21,726 nt of DNA from CAZSWS01 sp964610765 (GCA_964610765.1 CAZSWS010000050.1:1-21726); one strand, 5' to 3'. Numbered from the stretch's first letter, positions 8,530-16,797 are shown. Notes: a model not told the origin generated them from the letters alone. A program made the numbers and translations.

Positions 8530-9276
8530 ATGAAAAGAGTCATGGAAAAAAACAATCATACAACTGTTTCGGAAGATATGACGTGGGCTTTTCAACAGTT
8601 TACCCAAAAGTTCGTTTCTGAGCAAATTGATATTCAAAATTTGTCTGCATTAATAAGCAAAAAAAACATGATGCAGGTTTTAGAAAATAGTCGTACGAAC
8701 GTAGTAGCACCTGAAGATACACCCCTTATAATTAACAGAATGAGCTTAGAAGCTTATAAAAACGCTACTTTCTCTTATGAAATTTACGACTGCATATATG
8801 GAGCTGTTTTGATTGCTTCTGATGAGCAAGGAATAAGTCTGCTGCTATTAATAGATGAAAAAACACCCATAGAGAAAGAACTTAAATCAAGATACCCATA
8901 CGCAAAATATATCAGAAAAAAAGAATCCGTACATCAGGATGCTGTTGAATATATCAACCGGGGGCAATTGAGAAATGAGAACCTCCCACTCCGCTTATAT
9001 GGAACCGATTTTCAACTCAGCGTATGGTCAGCATTACTTAACATTCCATTAGGAGATGTCTTGACATATTCTGACATAGCTAAATCCATCCATGCACCTA
9101 AAGCACAAAGAGCCGTGGGAACAGCCGTAGGAAAAAATCCTATCTCTTTGCTTGTCCCTTGTCACAGGATTATCAAGTCAACCGGAGAGATTGGGCATTA
9201 CTATTGGGGAAGAAAATACAAATTGCTAATATTAAGCGTAGAACAGCTCTATAAACAAACACTGTTAGCTAATTAA
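8530..9276 (+). CDS. ogt: Ada-like methylated-DNA-[protein]-cysteine S-methyltransferase, lacking a clear AraC domain
   Basis: This suicide repair protein transfers the alkyl group of O6-alkylguanine in DNA to its own cysteine. From ATG 8530 it has 248 residues. The C-terminal half carries FQLSVWSALLNIPLGDVLTYSDIA and the active-site motif LVPCHRII with Cys211, followed by GHYYWGRKYK, a form typical of Ada-type proteins. Residues about 83-150 match the ribonuclease-H-like N-domain. The junction INRMSLEAYKN recalls the linker that follows the AraC domain in Bacteroidetes Ada-like proteins, yet the first 75 or so residues do not show a recognisable helix-turn-helix. ATG 8542 is an alternative start. 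ATG 8479 lies inside the upstream hairpin and is unlikely. The 3' end overlaps convergent recG by 12 bp. Confidence 0.88.
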   Translation: MKRVMEKNNHTTVSEDMTWAFQQFTQKFVSEQIDIQNLSALISKKNMMQVLENSRTNVVAPEDTPLIINRMSLEAYKNATFSYEIYDCIYGAVLIASDEQGISLLLLIDEKTPIEKELKSRYPYAKYIRKKESVHQDAVEYINRGQLRNENLPLRLYGTDFQLSVWSALLNIPLGDVLTYSDIAKSIHAPKAQRAVGTAVGKNPISLLVPCHRIIKSTGEIGHYYWGRKYKLLILSVEQLYKQTLLAN

Positions 9277-11376
9277 GCCCCAATTCATTTTATGACTAAA
9301 AAGTGTCTTTAGTCGTTCTTTTAATAATTTATTGTTGGATTGAGTTAAATCCGGATCTGCATCTAGTATTTTCACGGCCCAATCACGCGCATATTGAAGA
9401 ATCTGCCCATCTGCAGCAAGGTTGGCGATTTTCAAATCTATTCCTTCTCCACTTTGCTGAGTTCCTTCCAAATCACCGTGCCCCCTCAATCGTAAATCAG
9501 CCTCTGCAATCTCAAAGCCATCCGTGCTATTCACCATGATTTCAATACGCTTTTGCGTTTCAGCACTTAGCTTAAATGAGGTTACCAGCACACAGTAGGA
9601 CTGCTCCCCTCCTCGACCTACACGCCCTCGAAGCTGATGAAGCTGAGAAAGACCAAAGCGTTCAGCACTTTGAATCACCATCACCGTCGCATTAGGTACA
9701 TTCACGCCTACCTCAATAACCGTAGTAGCCATAAGTATCTTAGCCTCACCGCTGACAAAAAGCTCCATTTCCTTTTCTTTCTCAGCCGCTTTCATTCGTC
9801 CATGAACCATACAAATCTTATACTCAGAAAAGACCTCTTTAAAGACTTCAAAGCCTTCTTCTAAGTTTTTATAATCCATTTTCTCACTTTCCTCAATCAG
9901 TGGATATACGACGTAAGCCTGTCTGCCACTTTCTAGCTGCGAACGTATAAAAGTATAGAGTTCTTTTTTTCTGTTGTCATATTGATGCAACGTCTTTATG
10001 GGCTTCCTGCCGGGCGGAAGCTCATCAATGACAGATACGTCCAAATCTCCATACAGCGTCATTGCCAAGGTGCGAGGAATAGGCGTGGCAGTCATAATTA
10101 GCACATGAGGCACCGTCTTATTCTTCAGCCATAGGCGCGAACGCTGCTCAACCCCAAAACGATGTTGCTCATCAATTACAGCTAATCCTAAGGAGGAAAA
10201 AACAACCGTATCCTCTATCAACGCATGCGTACCTACCACCAAGTCTGTTTCGCCGGAGGCAATACTATCGGTAATTCGCTGTCGTTCTTTTTTCCGTGTT
10301 GAACCTGTAAGTAACTCAACACGAATATTCATATCTTTTAAAAAGTTTTTAAGCGTTTGATAATGTTGCGTAGCCAGTATTTCCGTAGGAGCCATCATAC
10401 AAGCTTGATGACCATTATCTTTTGCTAAAAGCATCACCAATAGCGCCACAAGGGTTTTCCCGCTACCTACATCTCCCTGAAGCAATCGATTCATTTGTCT
10501 TCCGCTGCCCATATCTCTACGCATTTCACGAATTACACGCTTTTGAGCTCCTGTTAATTCGAAAGGCAAATAGTCTTTATAAAACGTATTAAAAGCATCG
10601 CCCACTTTCTCAAACGGTATACCTTTCAGTTTATACATACGCATGCGTGCCGTACGAAGTATATTAAGCTGGATATAAAACAGTTCATCGAATTTCAATC
10701 TCAACTGTGCCCTCCTAAGCATTTCCATTGATTCCGGGAAATGGATGTTTCGCATAGCATCAGAAAGGCTCATCATATGTATTTTCTCCAACATATAGGG
10801 AGGGAGTGTTTCAGGCATTTGCCAGTTTAATTGCCCTAACAGGTTGAATAGCATATTTTGTATAGCACGGGAGTTGATATACGACCTTTTCATTCGCTCT
10901 GTTGTGTTATAAAAAGGCACTAAACTGCCGGCAACTTGATCTTCTTTATCTAGCGAATCAATCTCAGGATGGGCTATATTCAATAAAGAACCAAACGCAG
11001 TAGGTTTACCAAATACAATATATTCGCGATTGAGTTTGTATTTATCCATAATGAAGTTTATCCCCTTAAACCACACCAAATTGATAATACCCGAACCATC
11101 AGAAAATCTTGCTACCAGTCTTTTCTTTCTAAACTCCCCGATTGTTTCATAAGACAGTATACGCCCCTTTAGCTGAATATATTGCATATCGCCATTTATT
11201 TCTGCCACTTTGTAAAAGCGCGTACGGTCTATATATTTATAGGGGAAATAGTATAATAAATCTTCATAAGAAGCTATTCCCAGCTCTTTATGTAAAACAT
11301 CTGCTTTTTTAGGACCAACACCTGGCAAGTAGATAACAGAACGTTTATTTAGTTCAAGCGTACTCAATCTAAGCAA
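9265..11376 (-). CDS. recG: ATP-dependent DNA helicase RecG
   Basis: RecG remodels stalled replication forks and branch-migrates Holliday junctions. The 703-residue product has the usual layout: helix-hairpin motif LPGVGPKKADVL (17-28), an OB-fold wedge domain (about 65-160), then helicase motor motifs. These are Walker A GDVGSGKT (301-308), DEQH (402-405), TATPIPRT (429-436) and the C-terminal QLRGRVGRG. No ATG precedes the conserved GVGP motif in frame. The reading begins at TTG 11376, which follows the ispD stop directly; TTG 11367 is an alternative. Translational coupling to ispD would explain the weak start. It is the last gene of the S8-xseA-xseB-ispD-recG block. Confidence 0.95.
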   Translation of the reverse strand: MLRLSTLELNKRSVIYLPGVGPKKADVLHKELGIASYEDLLYYFPYKYIDRTRFYKVAEINGDMQYIQLKGRILSYETIGEFRKKRLVARFSDGSGIINLVWFKGINFIMDKYKLNREYIVFGKPTAFGSLLNIAHPEIDSLDKEDQVAGSLVPFYNTTERMKRSYINSRAIQNMLFNLLGQLNWQMPETLPPYMLEKIHMMSLSDAMRNIHFPESMEMLRRAQLRLKFDELFYIQLNILRTARMRMYKLKGIPFEKVGDAFNTFYKDYLPFELTGAQKRVIREMRRDMGSGRQMNRLLQGDVGSGKTLVALLVMLLAKDNGHQACMMAPTEILATQHYQTLKNFLKDMNIRVELLTGSTRKKERQRITDSIASGETDLVVGTHALIEDTVVFSSLGLAVIDEQHRFGVEQRSRLWLKNKTVPHVLIMTATPIPRTLAMTLYGDLDVSVIDELPPGRKPIKTLHQYDNRKKELYTFIRSQLESGRQAYVVYPLIEESEKMDYKNLEEGFEVFKEVFSEYKICMVHGRMKAAEKEKEMELFVSGEAKILMATTVIEVGVNVPNATVMVIQSAERFGLSQLHQLRGRVGRGGEQSYCVLVTSFKLSAETQKRIEIMVNSTDGFEIAEADLRLRGHGDLEGTQQSGEGIDLKIANLAADGQILQYARDWAVKILDADPDLTQSNNKLLKERLKTLFSHKMNWGLIS

Positions 11377-12048
11377 TCATTTATGTTCAGAAAATATAGC
11401 TTCAGCTATCTTTAAATCAATGGGTTCAGTAATTTTAATATTCTCTCGTTCACCGTTTACTAATACTATTTCCCTTCCCATGGCTTCAACCACAGAGGCA
11501 TCATCTGTAAATAAAGGAGAATAAGGTTGGCTATAAGCTTCTTTAAGCACAGTTGATATAAACACTTGTGGAGTTTGAACAGATACAAAACGATTTCGAT
11601 CAACCGAATGACTCTTCTGTCCAATTACCTCACGCAGAGATTCGACCAGAGGGGCTACGGGAACAACAGCTGTATGCAGTTTTGCTTGCTCAAAACATGT
11701 TTCAAGCAGTTGGGAAGTAATAAAAGGGCGGACTCCATCATGAACAGCTACCAGACTATTTTCCTTTACTTCATTCAAGCCATTTTTTACCGACTCAAAA
11801 CGGGTACTACCTCCAGATACTAACACATGAGGAATCGTACAAGGAATTTCTTTGCACAACATTTGCCAATAAGCATGCTGACTTTCCGGCAAAACAACAA
11901 TTTGTTCACAAGTAACATCCCAATCATAAAACCGCTGCATGGTATGCATTAAGATAGGTCGTCCCGATATAGGTATTAATTGTTTGGGGAGTTCATGCCC
12001 CATACGCAAGCCTTTGCCGCCTGCTACCAGTATCGCATACCGTCTCAT
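11377..12048 (-). CDS. ispD: 2-C-methyl-D-erythritol 4-phosphate cytidylyltransferase
   Basis: IspD joins CTP and MEP to give CDP-methylerythritol, the third step of the non-mevalonate isoprenoid pathway. The 223-residue cytoplasmic enzyme has the nucleotide-binding start ILVAGGKGLRMG with PKQ (6-23). It also has VHDGVRPFI, VQTPQVF, the metal-side FTDDASVVE and the closing motif GERENIKITEPIDL. Length is normal. Its ATG overlaps the xseB stop as ATGA (12045-12048), and its TGA abuts the recG start, so it is translated as part of the compact block. Confidence 0.95.
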   Translation of the reverse strand: MRRYAILVAGGKGLRMGHELPKQLIPISGRPILMHTMQRFYDWDVTCEQIVVLPESQHAYWQMLCKEIPCTIPHVLVSGGSTRFESVKNGLNEVKENSLVAVHDGVRPFITSQLLETCFEQAKLHTAVVPVAPLVESLREVIGQKSHSVDRNRFVSVQTPQVFISTVLKEAYSQPYSPLFTDDASVVEAMGREIVLVNGERENIKITEPIDLKIAEAIFSEHK

Positions 12049-12242
12049 TCCATATCCTCCAGCACTTTTTTCACCTCCTCGTCAGCCTTAAATAGCTTCT
12101 CCTTACAAATTTTGATTAGACGTCCTGCTTCTTTTACTTTTTCTGAAAGCACATCTACATCTAATTCTCCGGTTTCGATATCAGTCACTATTGCACGTAG
12201 TTTTTGAATTGCTTCGTTATATGTTTCTTTTTTATCTGCCAT
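12045..12242 (-). CDS. xseB: Exodeoxyribonuclease VII small subunit
   Basis: XseB is the small helical subunit of exonuclease VII, which degrades single-stranded DNA from both ends together with XseA. The 65-residue protein has the family pattern ETYNEAIQKLRAIVTDIETGELDVDVLSEKV (starts near residue 6), then a basic/hydrophobic second helix LIKICKEKLF. It starts 2 nt after the xseA stop and overlaps ispD by 4 nt (ATGA), both signs of coupled translation. Confidence 0.93.
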   Translation of the reverse strand: MADKKETYNEAIQKLRAIVTDIETGELDVDVLSEKVKEAGRLIKICKEKLFKADEEVKKVLEDME

Positions 12243-12244
12243 GA

Positions 12245-13582
12245 TTATTTCTCATTTACTATTATACTTTTCTTTTTCCCATCCTTAAAGAGGGTTGTTA
12301 TTTCGTCTCCGTTTTTGAGTGATTCCGACCTTTTAACGATACGTCCATCCATCAAAGTCAGCGTATAGCCTTTTGCTAAAATCGTTTGCGGAGAAGACAT
12401 CGTAATAAATTGCTCCATCAGGTCAAGCGAACGTTTCTTATCTGCAAGCACGTTGGTTACAGACGAATGAAGCCGATTGTTTAAACTGTTAACAGACAAT
12501 ACATGTGTGTTCAGCATACGCGAACTGGCATTTGTGAGCTTAGCTCCTACTTGACCCAAAAACGACCGATTCCGTTCAATTCGCGTTGCTAACAAGCCGG
12601 GAAGCTGTGCTGTAATCACATGCAACAGCTTTCGTTGTTGCTCTATAAGTGTTGTCGGAAGTGTAACAATCCGTTGTTCCAACTCAGCCAAAAGCTCCGC
12701 TTGTTTGTCCATTGATGATATCAGGAATTCAGCTACAGCAGTAGGCGTTTTCATCCGCGTATGTGCTACCATATCTAAAATCGTATCATCTCGTTCATGA
12801 CCTATACCTGTAATAATTGGCAAAGGGAACTGGGCAAAACTGGCTGCAAGAAAATAAGAGTCAAACCAATTTAAATCGGCTGTTGAGCCACCTCCACGAA
12901 TAACGGCAACTACATCAAACAAGTCAGCATATTCAAAGACTTGCTCAAGTGCATGGATTACTGAACTTTCTGTCTTTTCTCCTTGCATAATGGCCGGGAA
13001 TAATTTGACTATAAATCCATAACCGGCTTCATGATTGGTTAGTTGATTCATAAAATCCTCATATCCTGCAGCAGTAGGTGAAGTGATGAGCGCAATTCGT
13101 AAAGGAAGCGTAGGAAAAGGGAGTTCTTTATTAAGTGTAAATACTCCTTCTTTTTTTAATCGGTTGATGATTTCAAGTCTTTTCCGAGCTATATCTCCCA
13201 AAGTATATGAAGGATCAATGTCTTGCACTGTGATATTAAAACCATACAGTTCATGAAAATCGACCGTTACCTTAACTAAGACTTTAATGCCGGATGCAAA
13301 CGACTGACCGGTTATTCGTTCAAAATAAGGTTTAATCATTCTGAAATTATTAGCCCATATCGTCCCCCGAGATTTTGCTAATAATTGTCCGGTTTTTTCG
13401 TTCTTTTCAATAAATTCCAAATAGCAATGCCCGGAAGAAGCATTAACTCGCACATCCGCCATTTCTGCCCTTATCCAATAACTACCGGATAGATTGGTCC
13501 GGATTGTATCACGTATAAGACTATTTAATTCTAATAAAGAAAGCTCTGTTCGCTGTTCATTATTATTTTTCTCGAAAAGCAT
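12245..13582 (-). CDS. xseA: Exodeoxyribonuclease VII large subunit
   Basis: XseA is the catalytic and DNA-binding subunit of exonuclease VII. From ATG 13582 it has 445 residues. An N-terminal OB-fold (about 13-125, with YWIRAEMADV and GHCYLEF) is followed by the catalytic core: TSPTAAGYEDF (168-178), IRGGGSTADLNWFD (228-241), GIGHERDDTILD (259-270) and HTRMKTPTAVAEF (274-286). A long helical, coiled-coil-like segment follows, then the C-terminal KGYTLTLMDGR motif. In-frame ATGs at 13627 and 13615 would add 15 or 11 residues not expected in the family and deepen the overlap. ATG 13582 overlaps the S8 gene by 20 nt. Confidence 0.93.
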   Translation of the reverse strand: MLFEKNNNEQRTELSLLELNSLIRDTIRTNLSGSYWIRAEMADVRVNASSGHCYLEFIEKNEKTGQLLAKSRGTIWANNFRMIKPYFERITGQSFASGIKVLVKVTVDFHELYGFNITVQDIDPSYTLGDIARKRLEIINRLKKEGVFTLNKELPFPTLPLRIALITSPTAAGYEDFMNQLTNHEAGYGFIVKLFPAIMQGEKTESSVIHALEQVFEYADLFDVVAVIRGGGSTADLNWFDSYFLAASFAQFPLPIITGIGHERDDTILDMVAHTRMKTPTAVAEFLISSMDKQAELLAELEQRIVTLPTTLIEQQRKLLHVITAQLPGLLATRIERNRSFLGQVGAKLTNASSRMLNTHVLSVNSLNNRLHSSVTNVLADKKRSLDLMEQFITMSSPQTILAKGYTLTLMDGRIVKRSESLKNGDEITTLFKDGKKKSIIVNEK

Positions 13583-14990
13583 TTTTATGTTCTTGTTTAT
13601 AGATTTTATACACATTCGGTATACCATATCCTATATCAGCATCAGGATTCTTATGATTATGAGCCGAACGCATCATCAAATCTATGAACTTTTGAGGAGT
13701 TACACAAGGTAAAGCCTGATAAAGGCAGGCGCCTAAACCGGCTAAAGTAGGTGTAGAAAAAGAGGTACCGTTAGAATAACGAATATCTCCATCTGAATCA
13801 ATCACACAGGTGGCTGTGCCCAATGCTACGAAGTTAGGTTTTACCAGCGTTTCACGTAAAAACCCTCTTGAACTAAACGAACTGACCTGTTTTTTAATGT
13901 CTATAGCACCAACCGTAATCGTATTTGTTGCATCAGAAGGAAAGACTATCTTACCCCAGTTACTCTCCCCTTCATTGCCGGCACTACAAAACAGCAACAA
14001 TCCTTTATCAACTGCCATATTGGCAGTACGTGTAATATAGGCTGTTTTTCCATCCAAATCATTGGTCGTATAGGGTTGCTCTGCTGTATTAAATTTAAAA
14101 TACCCTAATGATGAAGTTATGATATCTACTCCTACGCTATCAGCATATTCAACAGCAGCAGTCCAATAGTCCTCTTCAATGGGATATTCACTCCTCTCAT
14201 CTTCTGTTTTCAACAAAAGGTATGATGCTTCCGGTGCCGTACCCACCATGATACCGGGAAGATTAGCGGCCATACAAGAAAGGACTTTCGTACCGTGGTC
14301 ATCTTCTGAGAACACATCAGCATCATTCGATATAAAGTTTTTAGTTCCTAACAGATGTATTGTTTTAAAAACATTCAATCGATCTACATTTTTAAAACCG
14401 GCATCAATGACTGCTATTCGGACCCCTTTTCCTTTGTAGCCCTTTTTATGTAGCGAGATACCATTTAGCATCTTTATTTGCTCTTTAGCATAGCCGTAAT
14501 ACTCTTTTTTCAGAGGTTCTTCCGTGTAAATCAATGATTCATCGTCACGAGGATATACACGTGTGCGTTGTTTACCCTTCCAAACAAAACGAACAGAGTC
14601 AACGACAGAAATATTTTCTAACCGCTCGGAAAGCAAACTATCTGCATGTTCTACCACCACTGTTTCTTGCCACTTGCTCTCAGCAACAATATGTCCTCCC
14701 GATTGTAGAATGGAATCTTTGTAGGCTTTTAGTATGGGAAAGTCAGCCGAAGTTATTTCTATTCCTAATTTCAAGCGCCTATCAATAGCCTCTTGTGACA
14801 AAAACTCAAGGGGTTTTTCAATTGAGTAGTCTGTATTTGTAGCTTTCTTCAAATACACACGAAAACAGTAAGTTGTTGACTCACTAAAAATATTTTGAGA
14901 AAAGAGTATAGAAAGTAGAAAAACAAAGAAAAAGCGAGCAACTCTGCATGCTAAAACTAAAGAACAAGGTTTTGTCTGCTTTGTAAGCAT
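13563..14990 (-). CDS. S8 (subtilisin-like) serine peptidase, exported
   Basis: The predicted exported protease has 475 residues from ATG 14990. A basic start and hydrophobic segment ARFFFVFLLSILFSQNIF (about 18-35) form the signal peptide. The N-terminal region FRVYLKKATNTDYSIEKP with FLSQEAIDRRLKLGI is typical of a Bacteroidetes S8 subfamily. The catalytic triad is complete: Asp196 in VIDAGF, His232 in DDHGTKV and Ser410 in NGTSFSTP, with the oxyanion region CSAGNEGE between. The chain ends about 65 residues after the serine, with no C-terminal sorting domain or repeats. An in-frame GTG at 15020 would add ten residues; I prefer the ATG. Its 3' end overlaps xseA by 20 nt, so it heads the DNA-repair block. 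Its target is unknown. Confidence 0.88.
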   Translation of the reverse strand: MLTKQTKPCSLVLACRVARFFFVFLLSILFSQNIFSESTTYCFRVYLKKATNTDYSIEKPLEFLSQEAIDRRLKLGIEITSADFPILKAYKDSILQSGGHIVAESKWQETVVVEHADSLLSERLENISVVDSVRFVWKGKQRTRVYPRDDESLIYTEEPLKKEYYGYAKEQIKMLNGISLHKKGYKGKGVRIAVIDAGFKNVDRLNVFKTIHLLGTKNFISNDADVFSEDDHGTKVLSCMAANLPGIMVGTAPEASYLLLKTEDERSEYPIEEDYWTAAVEYADSVGVDIITSSLGYFKFNTAEQPYTTNDLDGKTAYITRTANMAVDKGLLLFCSAGNEGESNWGKIVFPSDATNTITVGAIDIKKQVSSFSSRGFLRETLVKPNFVALGTATCVIDSDGDIRYSNGTSFSTPTLAGLGACLYQALPCVTPQKFIDLMMRSAHNHKNPDADIGYGIPNVYKIYKQEHKNAFREK

Positions 14991-15022
14991 CTTTTTAAGT
15001 GTATAAAGGGTTAAAGACACAG

Positions 15023-15030
15023 CAAAAATA
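15023..15030 (-). promoter_or_regulatory. Possible -7 box ahead of the S8-xseAB-ispD-recG block
   Basis: On the minus strand TATTTTTG matches the Bacteroidetes -7 consensus TAnnTTTG, about 33 bp upstream of ATG 14990. No TTG is found at 19-21 nt further upstream, so only half of the promoter pattern is present. Confidence 0.3.
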
Positions 15031-15219
15031 AGCTTTTCCTTTCAATATAAAGAATAAGGCAAGCGAGCCTGATTTACAAATACACACAGCGACACCTAAA
15101 ACACAGATACAATATAAAAAAGTCTTCGGATGAATACTGAAAACAAATTAAATAATCACTATGCGTATTGTGTTTGTATATAGCGTTTTAAACCAAAGAA
15201 TAGGGAGTATTAATGTTTT

Positions 15220-15373
15220 GACGAACGTTGAAAGAGCTTTTAACCCGGGTTGAAAGCTCTTCTGACGAATGTAAGAAGCTCTTCTAACGTCCGTTAAAAG
15301 CTTAAATCTCTCTATCGATGCAATTAAATCTCCCTATTGAAACCGCAAAATCCCTCTATTGAATAGGCAAGCT
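15220..15373. repeat. Tandem array of seven 22-bp units in two flavours
   Basis: Seven contiguous 22-bp units can be laid in one register. Units start at 15220, 15242, 15264 and 15286 (flavour A, core roughly RACGNNCGTT then GAAAGCTCTTCT) and at 15308, 15330 and 15352 (flavour B, core CTCYCTATTGAA then an A-rich end). Flavour A units share C3, G8, T9, A13, A14 and G15 in all four. Flavour B units share C1, C3, C5, T6, A7, T8, G10, A11 and T22 in all three. There are no spacers. The array fills most of the gap between the tolC-like gene (stop at 15392) and the S8 gene. The remaining DNA at 15031-15219 is AT-rich without a gene; it holds AATAGGGAG (15199-15207), the inverse of the flavour B core. 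Confidence 0.8.
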
Positions 15374-15391
15374 AACTAGACTGAGCATACG

Positions 15392-16735
15392 TTATTCTAC
15401 AGATTCAGGTTCTTGATAATAATATTCTAAAATCTGACCACTAATAAGTAACAAAGATATTTCACTAATTTTTGTTGAATATGCAGCAATAGACCGCCTC
15501 TCTTCGGCCGCTAACAAACTCATTTGAGCTTCACGCAATTCTATTCCGGCTAAATCTCCCAGCTTATAGCGATCAAATGCAATGCTATAGTTTTCCTGAG
15601 CTACTATTGCATTACTTTCCTCCAATCCCCACAAATCCAAGCTATTACTATAGCTCATCCATAAGTTGCTAAATCTTGCCTGTATTCCTAATTCAAGTTG
15701 ATCATTCATCAGTTTTTGATTCTGAATAGTAATTTTTGCATTACGTTGTTCTCGTTTTCTATTTAATCCATCAAAAAGGTTGAATCCAACGGTCACCCCA
15801 TAATTCAAGCCCAATCGTTGTTGCCAGTCATACTGTCCACGATCATACCAATTTTGAGTATATCCATAACCGGCCTTTAAAGCAATTGTCGGATAGTTAC
15901 GACTTTGAAGCTTTTTCAAGTCCAACTCTGACAAATGATGCGACTTACGCCCAATTAGTAATTCAGTATTGCACGCTCGAGTCTTGTCAGAAAACTCCAA
16001 TTCATCCAGAAATGGATTCGGGACAATCAATGTATCTCCAATAAGCAACTTCCTATCGACATCAGGCATAGCCATTAGCTCGTTCAGTTTAACCTGAGAG
16101 GTATGTACTTCCAAAAGCTGGTTAACTACCTGAGAACTATCAGCATTAAAGTCTACTTCAGCCATGCGTATATCTAATCGCGACCCACTACCAATATTAT
16201 ACTGTTCTTGAGCTATCCGGACTCTTTCTTTAGATAAGGCTAAGGTAGACAACAGGTTCTTCAGCCGTATCTTCTGACGAATCAAGTTATAGTATTCACT
16301 GGAAAGAGAGCCAATAAAATCTTCAATAGTTATTCGTGTATTTAGCTCGCCAATGTCTTTCAACTCTTTCAATCGTTGGTAAGATGCCTGAATACCAAAT
16401 CCATCAAAAATAGTCCAAGAAGCATTTAATCCCACATTTAGCGTTTCATTATGTATTCCATTTTCTTTTTTAGTTCCGCCCTCTTCCAATCGATATTTAT
16501 CGTTGTTGGATGTGCCGGTCAAACCGCCACTTAAATCTAACGTAGGTAGATATCCTGCATTTCCTATGGTTGCATTATTATCACTTATTTGCTGCTCATT
16601 GCGTATGATTCGTATAGAATAGTTATTCTCCAATCCATACTCAATACAGTCTTTCAGGCTATACCTCTTTTCCTGACCATGCATCAATGGACCGAAAAAA
16701 GCAAATAATAGTACAGTAGTTATATATTTATACAT
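15392..16735 (-). CDS. TolC-family outer membrane efflux protein
   Basis: This is the outer-membrane channel component of the tripartite exporter encoded by this operon. The 447-residue product starts with a signal peptide (ITTVLLFAFFGPLMHG, about 5-20). It contains two outer-membrane-efflux repeats, each with long amphipathic helices and a short strand segment. These are YSLKDCIEYGLENNYSI (25-41) to the mid-protein break near residue 220, and the second half around NYPTIALKAGYGY and GVTVGFNLFDG. The C-terminal helix holds AEERRSIAAYSTKISEISLL. It lies 62 bp after the RND gene and is the last gene of the operon. No T-rich terminator follows; the 22-bp array does. Confidence 0.9.
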   Translation of the reverse strand: MYKYITTVLLFAFFGPLMHGQEKRYSLKDCIEYGLENNYSIRIIRNEQQISDNNATIGNAGYLPTLDLSGGLTGTSNNDKYRLEEGGTKKENGIHNETLNVGLNASWTIFDGFGIQASYQRLKELKDIGELNTRITIEDFIGSLSSEYYNLIRQKIRLKNLLSTLALSKERVRIAQEQYNIGSGSRLDIRMAEVDFNADSSQVVNQLLEVHTSQVKLNELMAMPDVDRKLLIGDTLIVPNPFLDELEFSDKTRACNTELLIGRKSHHLSELDLKKLQSRNYPTIALKAGYGYTQNWYDRGQYDWQQRLGLNYGVTVGFNLFDGLNRKREQRNAKITIQNQKLMNDQLELGIQARFSNLWMSYSNSLDLWGLEESNAIVAQENYSIAFDRYKLGDLAGIELREAQMSLLAAEERRSIAAYSTKISEISLLLISGQILEYYYQEPESVE

Positions 16736-16797
16736 ACAAGAATGATTGTTTTATTTTACACTTCAATATACGTTTCGTTTATTCACTGATTACTCAT

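Noticed and set aside
13583..13627. Longer xseA from ATG 13627
   Set aside because: It adds 15 residues before the usual OB-fold start and increases the overlap with the S8 gene from 20 to 65 nt.
15220..15373. CRISPR array
   Set aside because: The 22-bp units are contiguous with no unique spacers and are too degenerate; no cas gene is nearby.
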